64,000 nucleotides of DNA from an uncultured Marinobacter sp. (GCF_913055835.1 NZ_CAJXKQ010000020.1:1-64000); one strand, 5' to 3'; positions 7,825 through 17,189 are shown, numbered from the stretch's first letter. Notes: generated by a model not told the origin, from the sequence alone. Translations and numbers: made by a program.

Positions 7825-8537
7825 CCACTTTTTTGCAGGTTTTTTCCCGCCAGTGTCTTGTTGTCGCATTTCAGGAAACCGGAACTGTGCAGCCACTCCT
7901 GGTCCGGGTAGTACTTGAACACCAGCTGCCCACCCTTCAGGTTGTCTACCACACGCTTCACGATCTGGTTATCAACAGCCGGACATCCGTGGCTACGGCC
8001 GATGCGGCCGTATTTGCTGACCCAGTCCTCATTCACATAGTCGGCGCCATGAATCACGATGGCCCGCTGCCTGGCAAGATCATTGATGCCCGGCTCAAGG
8101 CCATCCAGCCTGAGCGAGTACCCGTGCTTGCCGTAATAGGATTCCCGGGCCTGAAATAGCCCGATACTGGACTGGTAACTGCCCTCGATATTGGAGAAGG
8201 CGGTCGATTTGAAATTCCCGGAATTCTTGCCGTGTGCGACCAGATCACGCAGCAACAACTCGCCGTTTTCGAGATCAAAGATCCACAACCTTTCCTGGCT
8301 CGACGGCAACGAGAAATCGATAACCGCAAGCCGCTCCGGCATCTGAACACCATTGGAAACAGCACAGCGCGAGGCATCAATGGCCGTCTTGAGAACCGCT
8401 GTATCGATCTTGGGCGCGGCTGCACTAAGACGATCAAGAAGCTGGTCATCCAGAGAGGCGCCGAACGACGAAAGAGGTAGCGCAGCACACACGGCCAAAA
8501 GCAGGCCTGCGGGCGAAAAACGCCGCGTTTTTTGCAT
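7821..8537 (-). CDS. L,D-transpeptidase-like protein (YkuD_2 family)
   Basis: Exported protein of 238 residues with a signal peptide (hydrophobic about 10-22, SSFGA before the likely cut). The catalytic segment is HGADYVNEDW followed by RIGRSHGCPAVDN, containing the HGC cysteine of L,D-transpeptidase catalytic folds in the YkuD_2 subgroup. Such proteins are expected to act on peptidoglycan or its anchored proteins in the periplasm. The ATG at 8537 is preferred over one 39 bases upstream because the signal peptide begins there. Its stop codon lies in the -35 element of tRNA-Gly. Confidence 0.85.
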   Translation of the reverse strand: MQKTRRFSPAGLLLAVCAALPLSSFGASLDDQLLDRLSAAAPKIDTAVLKTAIDASRCAVSNGVQMPERLAVIDFSLPSSQERLWIFDLENGELLLRDLVAHGKNSGNFKSTAFSNIEGSYQSSIGLFQARESYYGKHGYSLRLDGLEPGINDLARQRAIVIHGADYVNEDWVSKYGRIGRSHGCPAVDNQIVKRVVDNLKGGQLVFKYYPDQEWLHSSGFLKCDNKTLAGKNLQKSG

Positions 8538-8683
8538 TTCACGTCCCCGATAAAATGATTGAAGGCTGCGAATCACATCGCGAGCCTGTCAGAAGTCAGT
8601 GTTCCGCATTTTATCAGGGAATATTGCCAACCCTGTCAGAATGTACGTTTTTTATACAAAACTTTAAGGAAACAGTGATTATT

Positions 8684-9286
8684 TTACTGGCCGAACCGGC
8701 GCCCTCCCTCCAGGTATTCCTGCTCTTCCGGGGTGGAAGTTCTACCGAGGGCCTTGTTGCGATGGGGAAAGCGTCCGTACTGTTGAATGATGGCACGATG
8801 GTCCCGGGCAGACTGCAAAAAGCTGCCCATGAAGTCGGCCAGGATCCCCTCGGTAGACCGTGCCAATTGCTCATAACATTCCACGGACGTGTCCTGGTCC
8901 TCCTTGAGCTCTGAATGCTGCAACGGCATATAGAGAAAAGCACGGTGGACCGGAGCAAGCATCATATCCTGGCCTTTTTGCATCGCTTGGCGACAGAGCT
9001 GCCTGGCCTGGCGGTCCTGGTCAAATGCCATCGCGCCCCCGCGGAATATATTCCGTGAGAATTGATCCAGCAGGATAATCTCGGCGAGTATGCCACCTGC
9101 CTCGCGACGCCAGTGGTCCAGTCCCTGCTCCGACGCAAACAGCACCATCGACAGGAAGCGCCGCCGGATCTCCTGGTCAAACCTGCGATCGGAACGGAAC
9201 CATTTGTTCCGATGGTCACTGTCTGGCAGCCCATATTCGTCCAATTCGCCAAACCAGAAATCCAGAATCTCTTTCCAATCGAACAT
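8684..9286 (-). CDS. DUF924 family protein
   Basis: Product of 200 residues with the family hallmarks: the N-terminal DFWFGE motif, then KWF, ILLDQFSRNIFRG, and ALYMPLQHSE-like FLYMPLQHSELKEDQ. The fold is an all-helical TPR-like solenoid and the molecular role is unknown. Cytoplasmic, no signal peptide. It stands alone between the transpeptidase-like gene and the divergent CbiX gene. Confidence 0.88.
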   Translation of the reverse strand: MFDWKEILDFWFGELDEYGLPDSDHRNKWFRSDRRFDQEIRRRFLSMVLFASEQGLDHWRREAGGILAEIILLDQFSRNIFRGGAMAFDQDRQARQLCRQAMQKGQDMMLAPVHRAFLYMPLQHSELKEDQDTSVECYEQLARSTEGILADFMGSFLQSARDHRAIIQQYGRFPHRNKALGRTSTPEEQEYLEGGRRFGQ

Positions 9287-9387
9287 TCAGCGTCACCCTG
9301 TTACTTTACTGTTTGCCGGTCGCTAAATAGCGGCCAGTATTCCCGACTTAAGACAGGCCCTATCAAAATGACTACTCAGGAGCGGTA

Positions 9388-9762
9388 ATGAACAGCCCCC
9401 GCATTATTCTGTTGGCACATGGAAGCAGTGACAAGCGCTGGTGTGAAACCTTCGAACAGCTTGCGGCGCCAACTCTTGCGTCTGTCAGCAATGCCCGGGT
9501 TGCCTATATGGAACTCGCCGAACCATCCATGGACACTGTAATCAAGGAGGGTGTCGCGGACGGTGCCACAGAATTTACGATCATCCCGCTGTTCCTCGCA
9601 GCCGGACGTCACTTGCGCAAGGACGTTCCCGCGATGATAGAAGAACTCGAAAAGGCCCATGGCGTAGCCATTCAACTTGCACCACCAATTGGCGAGAACC
9701 CACTTCTGGGACAGGCGATCCGGGATGTTGTTATGCTTCAACTGGAACAGACGCCAGCCTGA
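9388..9762 (+). CDS. cbiX: CbiX-type sirohydrochlorin chelatase, single domain
   Basis: Small chelatase of 124 residues that inserts Co or Fe(II) into sirohydrochlorin. It shows the family metal-binding start ILLAHGSSD, the second strand YMELAEPSM, and the PLFLAAGRHLRKDVP segment with the other His ligand. The length fits the short, single-domain CbiX form that works as a homodimer. AGGAGCGGTA precedes the ATG. It is followed 54 bases later by the epimerase gene, probably in one transcript. Whether the product feeds siroheme or cobalamin cannot be told from this locus. Confidence 0.88.
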   Translation: MNSPRIILLAHGSSDKRWCETFEQLAAPTLASVSNARVAYMELAEPSMDTVIKEGVADGATEFTIIPLFLAAGRHLRKDVPAMIEELEKAHGVAIQLAPPIGENPLLGQAIRDVVMLQLEQTPA

Positions 9763-9816
9763 ACCGAGCGTTTCAAAGACCGATTCGGCCGGCAGTGCGC
9801 GACAGGAGCAACGATT

Positions 9817-10728
9817 ATGTCGAAAAGGATTCTGATTACCGGTGGAACCGGATTTATCGGCCATGTTCTGTGCCGTGAATTGCTGGCACGAGAGTACGAA
9901 CTCACTGTTTTCAGCCGGCAACCGGCAGAATCGGTCAAGTCCAGTTGCGGTCGTGTGGAAGCAGTCCGCGATCTGCAGCAGCTGCGCGCCCACCCGGGCT
10001 ATGATGCTGTCATTAACCTCGCCGGCGAAGGCATCGCCGACAAACGTTGGTCCGAGGCCCGCAAGCAGGAACTGCGGGACAGCAGGATAGGTGTGACCGA
10101 AACGCTGGTGGAGGTGATACGTAGTTGGGAACGGGCGCCTGAGGTAATCGTCTCGGGATCGGCTGTTGGCTTTTACGGGGATCAGGGGGCTGCACTCGTC
10201 ACCGAGGATACCAACCCCAACGATGAATTTACCCACCGCCTTTGTCGCGATTGGGAAAATGCCGCTAAACCTCTGGCCGATGAGGGAGTGAGGGTCTGTT
10301 TCTCCCGGACGGGCGTGGTGGCAGGCCCGGGCGGAGGTTTCCTTGAACGGATGATTCTACCGTTCAAGCTTGGGCTTGGCGGGCGGCTGGGAAGCGGTAC
10401 CCAGTACATGCCCTGGGTCCACCGCGACGACGTTGTTGGCGCTCTTATCTGGATGATGGAGAACTCGAGCGCCTCAGGCCCGTTTAATGTGGTGAGCCCC
10501 AACCCGGCAACCAACGCTGAGTTCACCCGAAGTCTGGGCAAGGTTTTGCATCGCCCCACGCTTTTTCCGGCGCCAGCGCCGGTACTGAAGATTGCCCTGG
10601 GAGAAATGGCCCGCCTTCTGCTAACCGGGCAGAAAGCTGTTCCAGAGAAACTTGTGAGGGAAAAGTTTGAATTCCGGTATCCCGAACTGGAGCAGGCATT
10701 GGCTCAGTGCATTGCCCCCGGGGTCTGA
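9817..10728 (+). CDS. TIGR01777-type NAD(P)-binding epimerase (YfcH-like)
   Basis: Product of 303 residues. An extended short-chain dehydrogenase fold is shown by ITGGTGFIGHVLC at the N-terminus (Rossmann motif), the INLAGEGIADKRW segment and a C-terminal DUF1731-like region (ALGEMARLLLTGQKAVPEKL). The family is widespread and poorly characterised; E. coli YfcH is the relative. Cytoplasmic. The gene follows the CbiX gene and lies before tRNA-Glu. Confidence 0.9.
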   Translation: MSKRILITGGTGFIGHVLCRELLAREYELTVFSRQPAESVKSSCGRVEAVRDLQQLRAHPGYDAVINLAGEGIADKRWSEARKQELRDSRIGVTETLVEVIRSWERAPEVIVSGSAVGFYGDQGAALVTEDTNPNDEFTHRLCRDWENAAKPLADEGVRVCFSRTGVVAGPGGGFLERMILPFKLGLGGRLGSGTQYMPWVHRDDVVGALIWMMENSSASGPFNVVSPNPATNAEFTRSLGKVLHRPTLFPAPAPVLKIALGEMARLLLTGQKAVPEKLVREKFEFRYPELEQALAQCIAPGV

Positions 10729-10759
10729 TCGGCACCCGTGATTTTTTTCACAAAAAGCG

Positions 10760-10788
10760 TTGACAGCGTTCGGATGCTTTCTTAATAT
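10760..10788 (+). promoter_or_regulatory. Sigma-70 promoter of tRNA-Glu
   Basis: TTGACA (10760-10765), 17-base spacer, TAATAT (10783-10788). It is followed by a G+C-rich discriminator (GCGCCACC), the layout typical of stable-RNA promoters under stringent control. Confidence 0.85.
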
Positions 10789-10827
10789 ACGCGCCACCTC
10801 GACGAGGCAAGGTGTTGAAAACGTTGC

Positions 10828-10903
10828 GTCCCCTTCGTCTAGTGGCCTAGGACTCCGCCCTTTCACGGCGGCAACAGGGGTTCGAACCCCCTAGGGGACG
10901 CCA
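10828..10903 (+). tRNA. tRNA-Glu (TTC)
   Basis: Full cloverleaf of 76 bases: acceptor GTCCCCT paired with AGGGGAC, anticodon stem CCGCC around CTTTCAC, T-arm GGTTCGAACCC and an encoded CCA. The anticodon TTC reads GAA and GAG. Confidence 0.97.
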
Positions 10904-10919
10904 ATTTTTCTCCTTGATG

Positions 10920-10945
10920 CTTTGGAAAGTTAAATGTTTCCAAAG
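10920..10945. repeat. Inverted repeat between tRNA-Glu and the ccoM-like gene
   Basis: CTTTGGAAA and TTTCCAAAG form a nine-base-pair perfect stem with an eight-base loop. It lies between the convergent tRNA-Glu and the small membrane-protein gene, so it could end both transcripts, but no T-run follows on either strand. Confidence 0.5.
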
Positions 10946-10950
10946 ACGCC

Positions 10951-11103
10951 TCAGATCGGCTTCTGTCCGTGCTTCCCTTCTTTTGTATCCCGGTGTCCGT
11001 GCTCCTTCTGGTCTTTAATGACGAAGATGCCCACACCAACGAAAAAGCCAACCATCAGCAGTACAGTGGCAATACCTGCGATAACAACGGCGTCCATATA
11101 CAT
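10951..11103 (-). CDS. ccoM: Small membrane protein resembling cbb3 cytochrome oxidase subunit CcoM
   Basis: Open frame of 50 codons, reading MYMDAVVIAGIATVLLMVGF onward: a short N-terminal lead, one transmembrane helix with spaced glycines (about 5-28), then KD and a basic, His-rich tail. From memory this matches the plan of Pseudomonas stutzeri CcoM, a single-helix subunit of cbb3 oxidase (Asp near the start, VV-AG--TV-LMV, then a G-x-G-x-F-I/V pattern ending at KD). The tail here is longer. AAGGGG lies 7 bases before the ATG. An ANR/FNR box lies 66 bases upstream, as expected for a microaerobic oxidase part. The gene stands alone, as I recall ccoM does in P. stutzeri. An unrelated small membrane protein cannot be excluded. 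Confidence 0.7.
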   Translation of the reverse strand: MYMDAVVIAGIATVLLMVGFFVGVGIFVIKDQKEHGHRDTKEGKHGQKPI

Positions 11104-11168
11104 AGCATTTCCCCTTCCGGTAATTAACTTGATTAAACTCAGGTTACGCCCGGCTCACCTGCAGGGTA

Positions 11169-11182
11169 TTGATCCAGGTCAA
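11169..11182 (-). promoter_or_regulatory. ANR/FNR box upstream of the ccoM-like gene
   Basis: TTGATCCAGGTCAA matches TTGAT-N4-ATCAA at 9 of 10 defined bases. A class II site centred 41.5 bases before the start would put transcription near 11134, and a TAACCT-like -10 lies at about 11143-11148 on the minus strand. This leaves a leader of about 30 bases to the ATG. The opposite gene (11343) is a less likely target because the box is 160 bases away from it. Confidence 0.65.
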
Positions 11183-11342
11183 CGGATTCGCCAGCCCCGA
11201 TGTACGCATAAATACTGAACCACAACACATTTCCTTCGATTTTTCCTGCATTTGCAAGACATTCGAAAGAAACTGCTGCTATAGTCGGAAACAAAGGAAG
11301 TGTCCGATCTCCTAACCGGTCTGGGTAGCTGAAGTTCAAGAC

Positions 11343-13754
11343 ATGCCAAAACTGTCGACGCGTCTTCAACGTTTTCGCACAGGCTCACCCCTGTCTTTCA
11401 GGCTGCTGGCCTGGATTCTTCTGTTCAGTTCCGCCTTTACACTGGTGGCCTCCGCGTTCCAGATCTACTCCGACTATCGAAAAGACCTCTCTCAGATCGA
11501 CAACCGCATGCAGGTGGTCGAAGCCGGTTATGCATCCAGTCTTGCCCGCAGTCTGTGGGCCCTGGACCAGAAATTACTGCAAACGCAGATGGAAGGGATT
11601 CTCAGCCTGCCCGATGTGGTTCATTTGCGGTTGAGAATCGAACCGGACTCCGAACTGGTTATGGGAGAAATTCCGCGGGAATCCAAAACCACTTCCCACA
11701 GCTTCAGCCTCGTCCATCAAGGCGATGAAATGTTCAAGTTGGGTGAGCTGACTGTGACGGCAGACCTCGACAGGGTCTACGATGATCTCAAGCAGAGAGT
11801 GGGTTTCATTCTTCTGACGCAATTCCTGAAGACCTTCTTTGTGTCGATCCTGATCCTCTGGATATTCCAGCACTTCGTGGCACGCCATCTCACCACCATG
11901 GCCAACTACGCCCGGGACTTTTCCCTTAAGACCACCTCGAAGCCACTGACCCTGGACAGGCCCAACACGCCATCCAACCGCAACGACGAGCTAGGCCGGG
12001 TTACAGACGCCATCAACCAGATGCGCGAGCGACTGAATTCAGATATGGAACGCCAGCAAAAGGACGCGGCGGAGATCCGGAAGTTTTCCAAAGCCATCGA
12101 ACAAAGCCCATCCTCTGTTCTGATCTGCGACCGTCAATGGCGCATCGAGTTTGCCAACCAGAAATTTACTCAGCTAACCGGCTACGACGGCGCGTCGATT
12201 ATTGGCAAACATCCCGGCTCACTTGGAAGCAACGATATCGAAAACCGTGAAAGCCGCCATCTCTGGCAATCCATCCGCCTACAGGTACAGAGAGTCGGAG
12301 TCTGGCAGGGTGAAGTGAACAGCGTGCGCCGGAACGGTGAACGTTTCTGGGAGCAGCTGATCGTCACCCCGATCAAGGACGAATCCGGCGGCACTACCGG
12401 CTACCTCATCCTCGGTGAGGACATCAGCATCCGCAAACGCTATGAACAGCAGCTCCTGCGCCAGGCGAACTACGACATCCTGACCGGGCTACCGAACCGG
12501 ATGCTGGCCCTGGACCGGCTGAAGCTGGCACTTGCCCAGGCACGGCGGGAAAGCACTCTCGTGGGCGTGATGTTCCTGGATCTGGACAACTTCAAACACA
12601 TCAACGACACCCTGGGCCATGATGCGGGTGACAACCTGCTGATCGAGGCAGCCCGACGGATTTCCAGCTGCCTTCGTGGTACCAGCACCGTCGCGCGGTT
12701 GGGGGGTGATGAGTTCCTGGTAATCCTGCCGGGGCTGACCGGCCCGGAAGCCTCATCCCAGGTGGCAGAGCGTATCCTCAAGACATTCTCGCCGCCCTAC
12801 ATACTCAACGGGCAGGAAGTGTTCGTAACCACGAGCATCGGTATCGCTATTTTCCCGACGGACTCCGATAACAGCGGAACACTGCTGCAGCACGCCGACG
12901 CCGCCATGTACCAGGCCAAGCACAAGGGCAAAAGTTCCTTCGCCCATTTCGCGCCGGAAATGACGGAAGTCTCCCATGAACGCCTGAAGATGGAGTCCAG
13001 CATGCGCAGGGCTCTGGAGCTGAAGGAGTTCGAACTCTATTTCCAGCCTATCGTAAATACCGATTCCGGAACGCTCTGCTCGGTCGAGGCTCTGCTGCGT
13101 TGGAATAATCCGGCCATGGGCATGGTGATGCCCGATCGCTTCATTCCACTGGCTGAAGAAACCGGCCTGATAACACCCATCGGCGAATGGGTTCTCGAGG
13201 AAGCTTGTCGGGCAGCCGTGCAATGGCGGCAGGCCACCGGAAGAGACATCGGTATTTCGGTGAATGTATCCCCCCGCCAGTTCCGGGATCCCGGCTTTAC
13301 CGAAGCCGTGATGCACGCCCTCTCCGCCAGTGGACTGGCACCGGAACAGCTGGAGCTTGAAATCACCGAACGGCTGATTCTGGACAACTCCATTGAAACC
13401 GCCGAAATTCTGCGCCAGCTCGACAAGGCCGGGATCCGCTTGTCAGTGGACGATTTTGGTACAGGCTATTCTGCCCTCAGCTACCTGAAGAGCTATCCGT
13501 TTGATACGCTGAAAATCGACAAGTCCTTTGTCCAGGATGTCATGAAGGAACCTGAAGATGCCTCGCTGGTACGGGCTATTATCAACATGGCCCATAGCCT
13601 GGGCCTCCGGGTGATCGCTGAAGGGGTTGAAGAAGAGGCTCAGACCCATTTCCTGAAAAAGGAAGGTTGCGACTTTTCCCAGGGGTACTTCTACAGCCGC
13701 CCTCTGCCGGCTTCTGATTTTGATGCCTGGCTGGCCAGCAATCATCGCGTATAG
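11343..13754 (+). CDS. Membrane GGDEF-EAL sensor protein with periplasmic and PAS domains
   Basis: Product of 803 residues. A first membrane helix (about 18-42) is followed by a periplasmic region with a CHASE5-like ARSLWALDQKLLQTQ start, a second helix (about 158-178), a HAMP-like linker, a PAS domain (about 250-365), GGDEF (about 375-535) and EAL (about 545-800). The cyclase motif ARLGGDEF is intact. The phosphodiesterase keeps EALLRW, the NVSPRQF and ITER segments and DDFGTGYS, so both c-di-GMP activities are possible. The signal sensed is unknown. The gene is followed 27 bases later by ackA and may share its transcript. Confidence 0.93.
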   Translation: MPKLSTRLQRFRTGSPLSFRLLAWILLFSSAFTLVASAFQIYSDYRKDLSQIDNRMQVVEAGYASSLARSLWALDQKLLQTQMEGILSLPDVVHLRLRIEPDSELVMGEIPRESKTTSHSFSLVHQGDEMFKLGELTVTADLDRVYDDLKQRVGFILLTQFLKTFFVSILILWIFQHFVARHLTTMANYARDFSLKTTSKPLTLDRPNTPSNRNDELGRVTDAINQMRERLNSDMERQQKDAAEIRKFSKAIEQSPSSVLICDRQWRIEFANQKFTQLTGYDGASIIGKHPGSLGSNDIENRESRHLWQSIRLQVQRVGVWQGEVNSVRRNGERFWEQLIVTPIKDESGGTTGYLILGEDISIRKRYEQQLLRQANYDILTGLPNRMLALDRLKLALAQARRESTLVGVMFLDLDNFKHINDTLGHDAGDNLLIEAARRISSCLRGTSTVARLGGDEFLVILPGLTGPEASSQVAERILKTFSPPYILNGQEVFVTTSIGIAIFPTDSDNSGTLLQHADAAMYQAKHKGKSSFAHFAPEMTEVSHERLKMESSMRRALELKEFELYFQPIVNTDSGTLCSVEALLRWNNPAMGMVMPDRFIPLAEETGLITPIGEWVLEEACRAAVQWRQATGRDIGISVNVSPRQFRDPGFTEAVMHALSASGLAPEQLELEITERLILDNSIETAEILRQLDKAGIRLSVDDFGTGYSALSYLKSYPFDTLKIDKSFVQDVMKEPEDASLVRAIINMAHSLGLRVIAEGVEEEAQTHFLKKEGCDFSQGYFYSRPLPASDFDAWLASNHRV

Positions 13755-13781
13755 ATCGATAACCGATGGAATCGCACTCCC

Positions 13782-14978
13782 ATGGAAGACACCGTACTTG
13801 TCGTGAACTGCGGCAGCTCATCCCTGAAACTCGCCTTATTCGATGGCCAACACAGAAAACTGGCATCCGCTCTCGCCGAGCGCCTCGGCCAGAACGACGT
13901 GTTTGCCCGAGTTGAAGGCCAGGAAGAGACCATACCCCTGGATTCAGGTGCCAACCACGATCAGGCGCTGAATGCGCTGGTCGCTGAATTCAGGGATCAA
14001 GGACTGATGGCGTCCTCCCCCAACGCCATTGGCCACCGGGTTGTGCATGGCGGCGAGACTTTCCGTGAAGCTGTGCTGCTTGACGACGATGTCATTGATG
14101 CCATTGAGGACTGTGCGGCTCTTGCCCCTTTGCACAATCCGGTTAATCTTTCCGGTATTCGCGCAACCATGGCCCTGTTTCCCGGGGTACCCCAGACAGC
14201 CGTTTTCGACACTGCCTTTCATCAGACCCTGCCCAAAAGGGCATTCCTTTATGCACTGCCGGAGGCCTGGTACCGCGACTGGGGAATTCGCAGGTATGGC
14301 TTCCATGGTACCAGTCATGCCTTCATGGCCGCCGAAGCTGCCCGCTTGCTGGGGAAAACACCGGCAACCACCTCGATAATCTCAGCCCACCTGGGCAACG
14401 GATGCAGCATTACTGCCATCCGGGACGGCATCAGCGTGGATACCAGCATGGGCCTTACGCCACTGGAAGGGCTGGTGATGGGAACCCGCAGCGGGGATGT
14501 CGACCCCGGTCTTTTCGACTTCCTCCGCAGCAAAGGCCTGGCCGCCGATGAGGTGCACCGTGTCCTGAACCAGGAAAGCGGCCTCCTTGGTCTGTCGGGC
14601 CAGACCAATGACATGCGCTCGCTCTGTGAACTCGCGGATCATGGCCATGAGCCATCACAAACCGCCATTGATGTGTTCTGCTTCCGCCTGGCCCGTTACG
14701 TCGGGGCCATGATGGCATCGCTTAGTCACCTGGACGCGCTGGTTTTCACCGGTGGCATCGGGGAAAACAGTGCCCGGATCAGAGCCGAGACCATCAACCA
14801 CCTCACACTCATGGGATTTGAACTCAGTCCGGACCTCAACAATCATCACGGAGAGTTCAGCGACGGACGAATTGACAGCCCCGACTCCAGGTTTCCCGTT
14901 TTGGTGATTCCCACCAACGAGGAACTGGTCATTGCACGAGAAGCATCACGGCTTGCGGGCTGCTCGTCTCCAGCCTGA
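13782..14978 (+). CDS. ackA: Acetate kinase
   Basis: Product of 398 residues, standard family length. It interconverts acetate plus ATP and acetyl phosphate plus ADP. Visible signatures are the N-terminal NCGSSSLKLALF phosphate loop, GHRVVHGGE, the FHGTSH segment, AHLGNGCS and the C-terminal TGGIGENS adenosine-binding motif. It precedes pta by 27 bases, the common ackA-pta operon, and follows the GGDEF-EAL gene closely. Confidence 0.96.
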   Translation: MEDTVLVVNCGSSSLKLALFDGQHRKLASALAERLGQNDVFARVEGQEETIPLDSGANHDQALNALVAEFRDQGLMASSPNAIGHRVVHGGETFREAVLLDDDVIDAIEDCAALAPLHNPVNLSGIRATMALFPGVPQTAVFDTAFHQTLPKRAFLYALPEAWYRDWGIRRYGFHGTSHAFMAAEAARLLGKTPATTSIISAHLGNGCSITAIRDGISVDTSMGLTPLEGLVMGTRSGDVDPGLFDFLRSKGLAADEVHRVLNQESGLLGLSGQTNDMRSLCELADHGHEPSQTAIDVFCFRLARYVGAMMASLSHLDALVFTGGIGENSARIRAETINHLTLMGFELSPDLNNHHGEFSDGRIDSPDSRFPVLVIPTNEELVIAREASRLAGCSSPA

Positions 14979-15005
14979 ACGACACGCAACATCAGGAATA
15001 CCATC

Positions 15006-17168
15006 ATGGCAAAGAGTCTCTTTTTTGCACCGACATCCATGGATTCCGGGCTCACTTCGGTCTGTCTCGGTCTGCTCCGCGCACTAGAACGCGTGGGTGT
15101 GAGCGTCGGCTTTTACAAGCCGTTCTGTCAGACGGTTCACCGCGCAGAATCCATGCATAACGCTGGTCAGGATTCCTCCGTGGCCTTCGTGCGGGCAAGT
15201 AGCCACCTCAACCCACCAGATCCGATTGCCCTCAAGGAAGCCCAGCAGCTGCTTAACAGGGGTAAATCGGATTACCTGCTGGAGACAGTGGTGGGCGAAT
15301 ACCAGAAAGTTGCCCGGGACGTCGACGTTGTGATCATTGAGGGCCTGGTACCAGACCGTAGCGAGGCCTATATTGCCAGGCTGAACGTTGAGGTCGCCCG
15401 CAATCTCGGTTCCGAGGTCATCCTGGTGAGCACGCCCAAGAACCTGGACGCCCGCCAAATGGATGAAGAACTGGACTTCTCATCGCGCCTGTTTGCCAAT
15501 CCGAGCGACCCGGATGTTATTGGTGTCATACTCAACAAGGTCGGCGAACCCGAACAGGCCGGGCTTGAGCCCCGTTCCAACAGCAACCACCCTGCCCCCA
15601 GCACCATTGATTACCAGAACCAGTGCAAAGTATTCAGCGACGGCCGTTTTCGGCTGATTGCGGAGATTCCCTGGCAGCCGGAGCTGCTTGCACCGAGGGT
15701 CTCAGACATAGCCAGGGAACTCGGGCTACCCATTCTCAACGAGGGCCAGATGCACGCCAGGCGCGTGCAGAAGGTCTCGGTATGTGCCCGAAGCATCCGC
15801 AATATGACCGAGACCCTGAGGCCCGGAACCCTGCTGGTGACACCGGGTGATCGTGAAGACATCGTAGTGACCACGGCTGTTGCCGCCCTGAACGGCGTTC
15901 CCCTCGCTGGCCTGATGTTAACCGGGGGCCTGATGCCGGACCAGCGCGTAATCGATCTTTGTCACCGGGCTTTGGAAACCGGCCTGCCGGTTCTCGGCTC
16001 TGATTCCAACACCTATGAAACCGCCCACATGCTGGCCAATCTTTCTTCCGGCATTCCCATCGATGACCCCAATCGGATTGAAAAGGCAATGGAGGCCGTT
16101 GCCACCCGCATAGACACTGACTGGTTGCAGCAGCATCTAAAGGTGGCCCGTCAGGACAGGCTTTCTCCTCCCGCGTTCCGCTACCAGCTTTCCGAACGCG
16201 CCCGGGCAGCGAACAAACGCATCGTTTTACCGGAAGGAAGCGAACCAAGAACGGTGCAGGCGGCCATCATCTGCCATCAGCGCAAGCTGGCGCGGTGCGC
16301 CCTGATTGGTGACGCAGCGGAAATAAGGCGGGTCGCGGATTCCCAGGATCTGGAACTGCCCGAAGATATCGAGATTATTGATCCATCAGAGGTGCGCCAG
16401 CGCTACGTCGCCCCAATGGTGGAGCTGCGAAAGCATAAAGGCCTGACACCGGACATGGCCGAAGCCATGCTCGAAGACAACGTAGTTCTCGGCACTATGA
16501 TGGTGGCCCTGGATGAAGCAGATGGCCTGGTGTCCGGGGCCATTCACACAACGGCCAATACCGTGCGCCCCGCCCTGCAGCTGATCAAGACCCACGACCA
16601 TGCGAAGGTCGTCTCTTCTGTGTTCTTCATGCTACTGCCGCAACAAGTAGTGGTTTATGGGGACTGCGCCATCAATCCGGACCCGAACGCCGAGGAACTG
16701 GCAGACATCGCTATCCAGAGTGCGGAATCGGCTGAAGCCTTCGGGATCGAGCCACTGGTAGCGATGATCAGTTACAGCACTGGTGAGTCTGGCAGCGGCC
16801 AGGATGTCGACAAGGTCAGAGAAGCCACAAGGATTGCCCGGGAACGCAGGCCGGATCTGCTGATCGATGGCCCCCTGCAATATGATGCGGCCGCAATCGA
16901 CAGCGTGGCCAGGAGCAAGGCGCCGGACAGCAAGGTAGCGGGCAAGGCCACGGTATTCGTGTTCCCGGATCTGAATACCGGCAACACCACCTACAAGGCC
17001 GTTCAGCGCAGTGCCAACGTGGTCAGCATCGGGCCAATGCTGCAGGGTCTGCGCAAGCCGGTCAACGATCTGTCCCGGGGCGCACTGGTGGAGGATATTG
17101 TGTTTACCGTTGCCTTGACCGCGGTTCAGGCAAAGCAGGTTGAAAGCGCCAAACCGGGCCAGGGATAG
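15006..17168 (+). CDS. pta: Phosphate acetyltransferase
   Basis: Long-form Pta of 720 residues that makes acetyl phosphate from acetyl-CoA, the partner step to AckA. The N-terminal third is the regulatory P-loop-like domain (FAPTSMDSGLTSVCLGLLRAL), followed by a DRTGG domain (about 215-330). The catalytic PTA_PTB domain fills the C-terminal half (KRIVLPEGSEPRTVQAA; VSGAIHTTANTVRPALQ; YSTGESGSG; FPDLNTGNTTYKAVQRSAN). Co-directional with ackA, and convergent with der downstream. Confidence 0.96.
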   Translation: MAKSLFFAPTSMDSGLTSVCLGLLRALERVGVSVGFYKPFCQTVHRAESMHNAGQDSSVAFVRASSHLNPPDPIALKEAQQLLNRGKSDYLLETVVGEYQKVARDVDVVIIEGLVPDRSEAYIARLNVEVARNLGSEVILVSTPKNLDARQMDEELDFSSRLFANPSDPDVIGVILNKVGEPEQAGLEPRSNSNHPAPSTIDYQNQCKVFSDGRFRLIAEIPWQPELLAPRVSDIARELGLPILNEGQMHARRVQKVSVCARSIRNMTETLRPGTLLVTPGDREDIVVTTAVAALNGVPLAGLMLTGGLMPDQRVIDLCHRALETGLPVLGSDSNTYETAHMLANLSSGIPIDDPNRIEKAMEAVATRIDTDWLQQHLKVARQDRLSPPAFRYQLSERARAANKRIVLPEGSEPRTVQAAIICHQRKLARCALIGDAAEIRRVADSQDLELPEDIEIIDPSEVRQRYVAPMVELRKHKGLTPDMAEAMLEDNVVLGTMMVALDEADGLVSGAIHTTANTVRPALQLIKTHDHAKVVSSVFFMLLPQQVVVYGDCAINPDPNAEELADIAIQSAESAEAFGIEPLVAMISYSTGESGSGQDVDKVREATRIARERRPDLLIDGPLQYDAAAIDSVARSKAPDSKVAGKATVFVFPDLNTGNTTYKAVQRSANVVSIGPMLQGLRKPVNDLSRGALVEDIVFTVALTAVQAKQVESAKPGQG

Positions 17169-17180
17169 ACCCTGGGCCCG
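17155..17180. terminator. G+C-rich hairpin at the pta/der convergence
   Basis: CGGGCCAGGG pairs with CCCTGGGCCCG with one bulge, and the loop spans the pta stop codon. No T-run follows, so it may slow polymerase or stabilise the mRNA end rather than terminate on its own. Confidence 0.4.
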
Positions 17181-17189
17181 ATCTCCAAA

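Noticed and set aside
10934..11218. 94-codon plus-strand frame over the ccoM-like gene
   Set aside because: The minus-strand 50-codon frame has a ribosome-binding site, a coherent membrane helix and an ANR box; the plus-strand frame has none of these.
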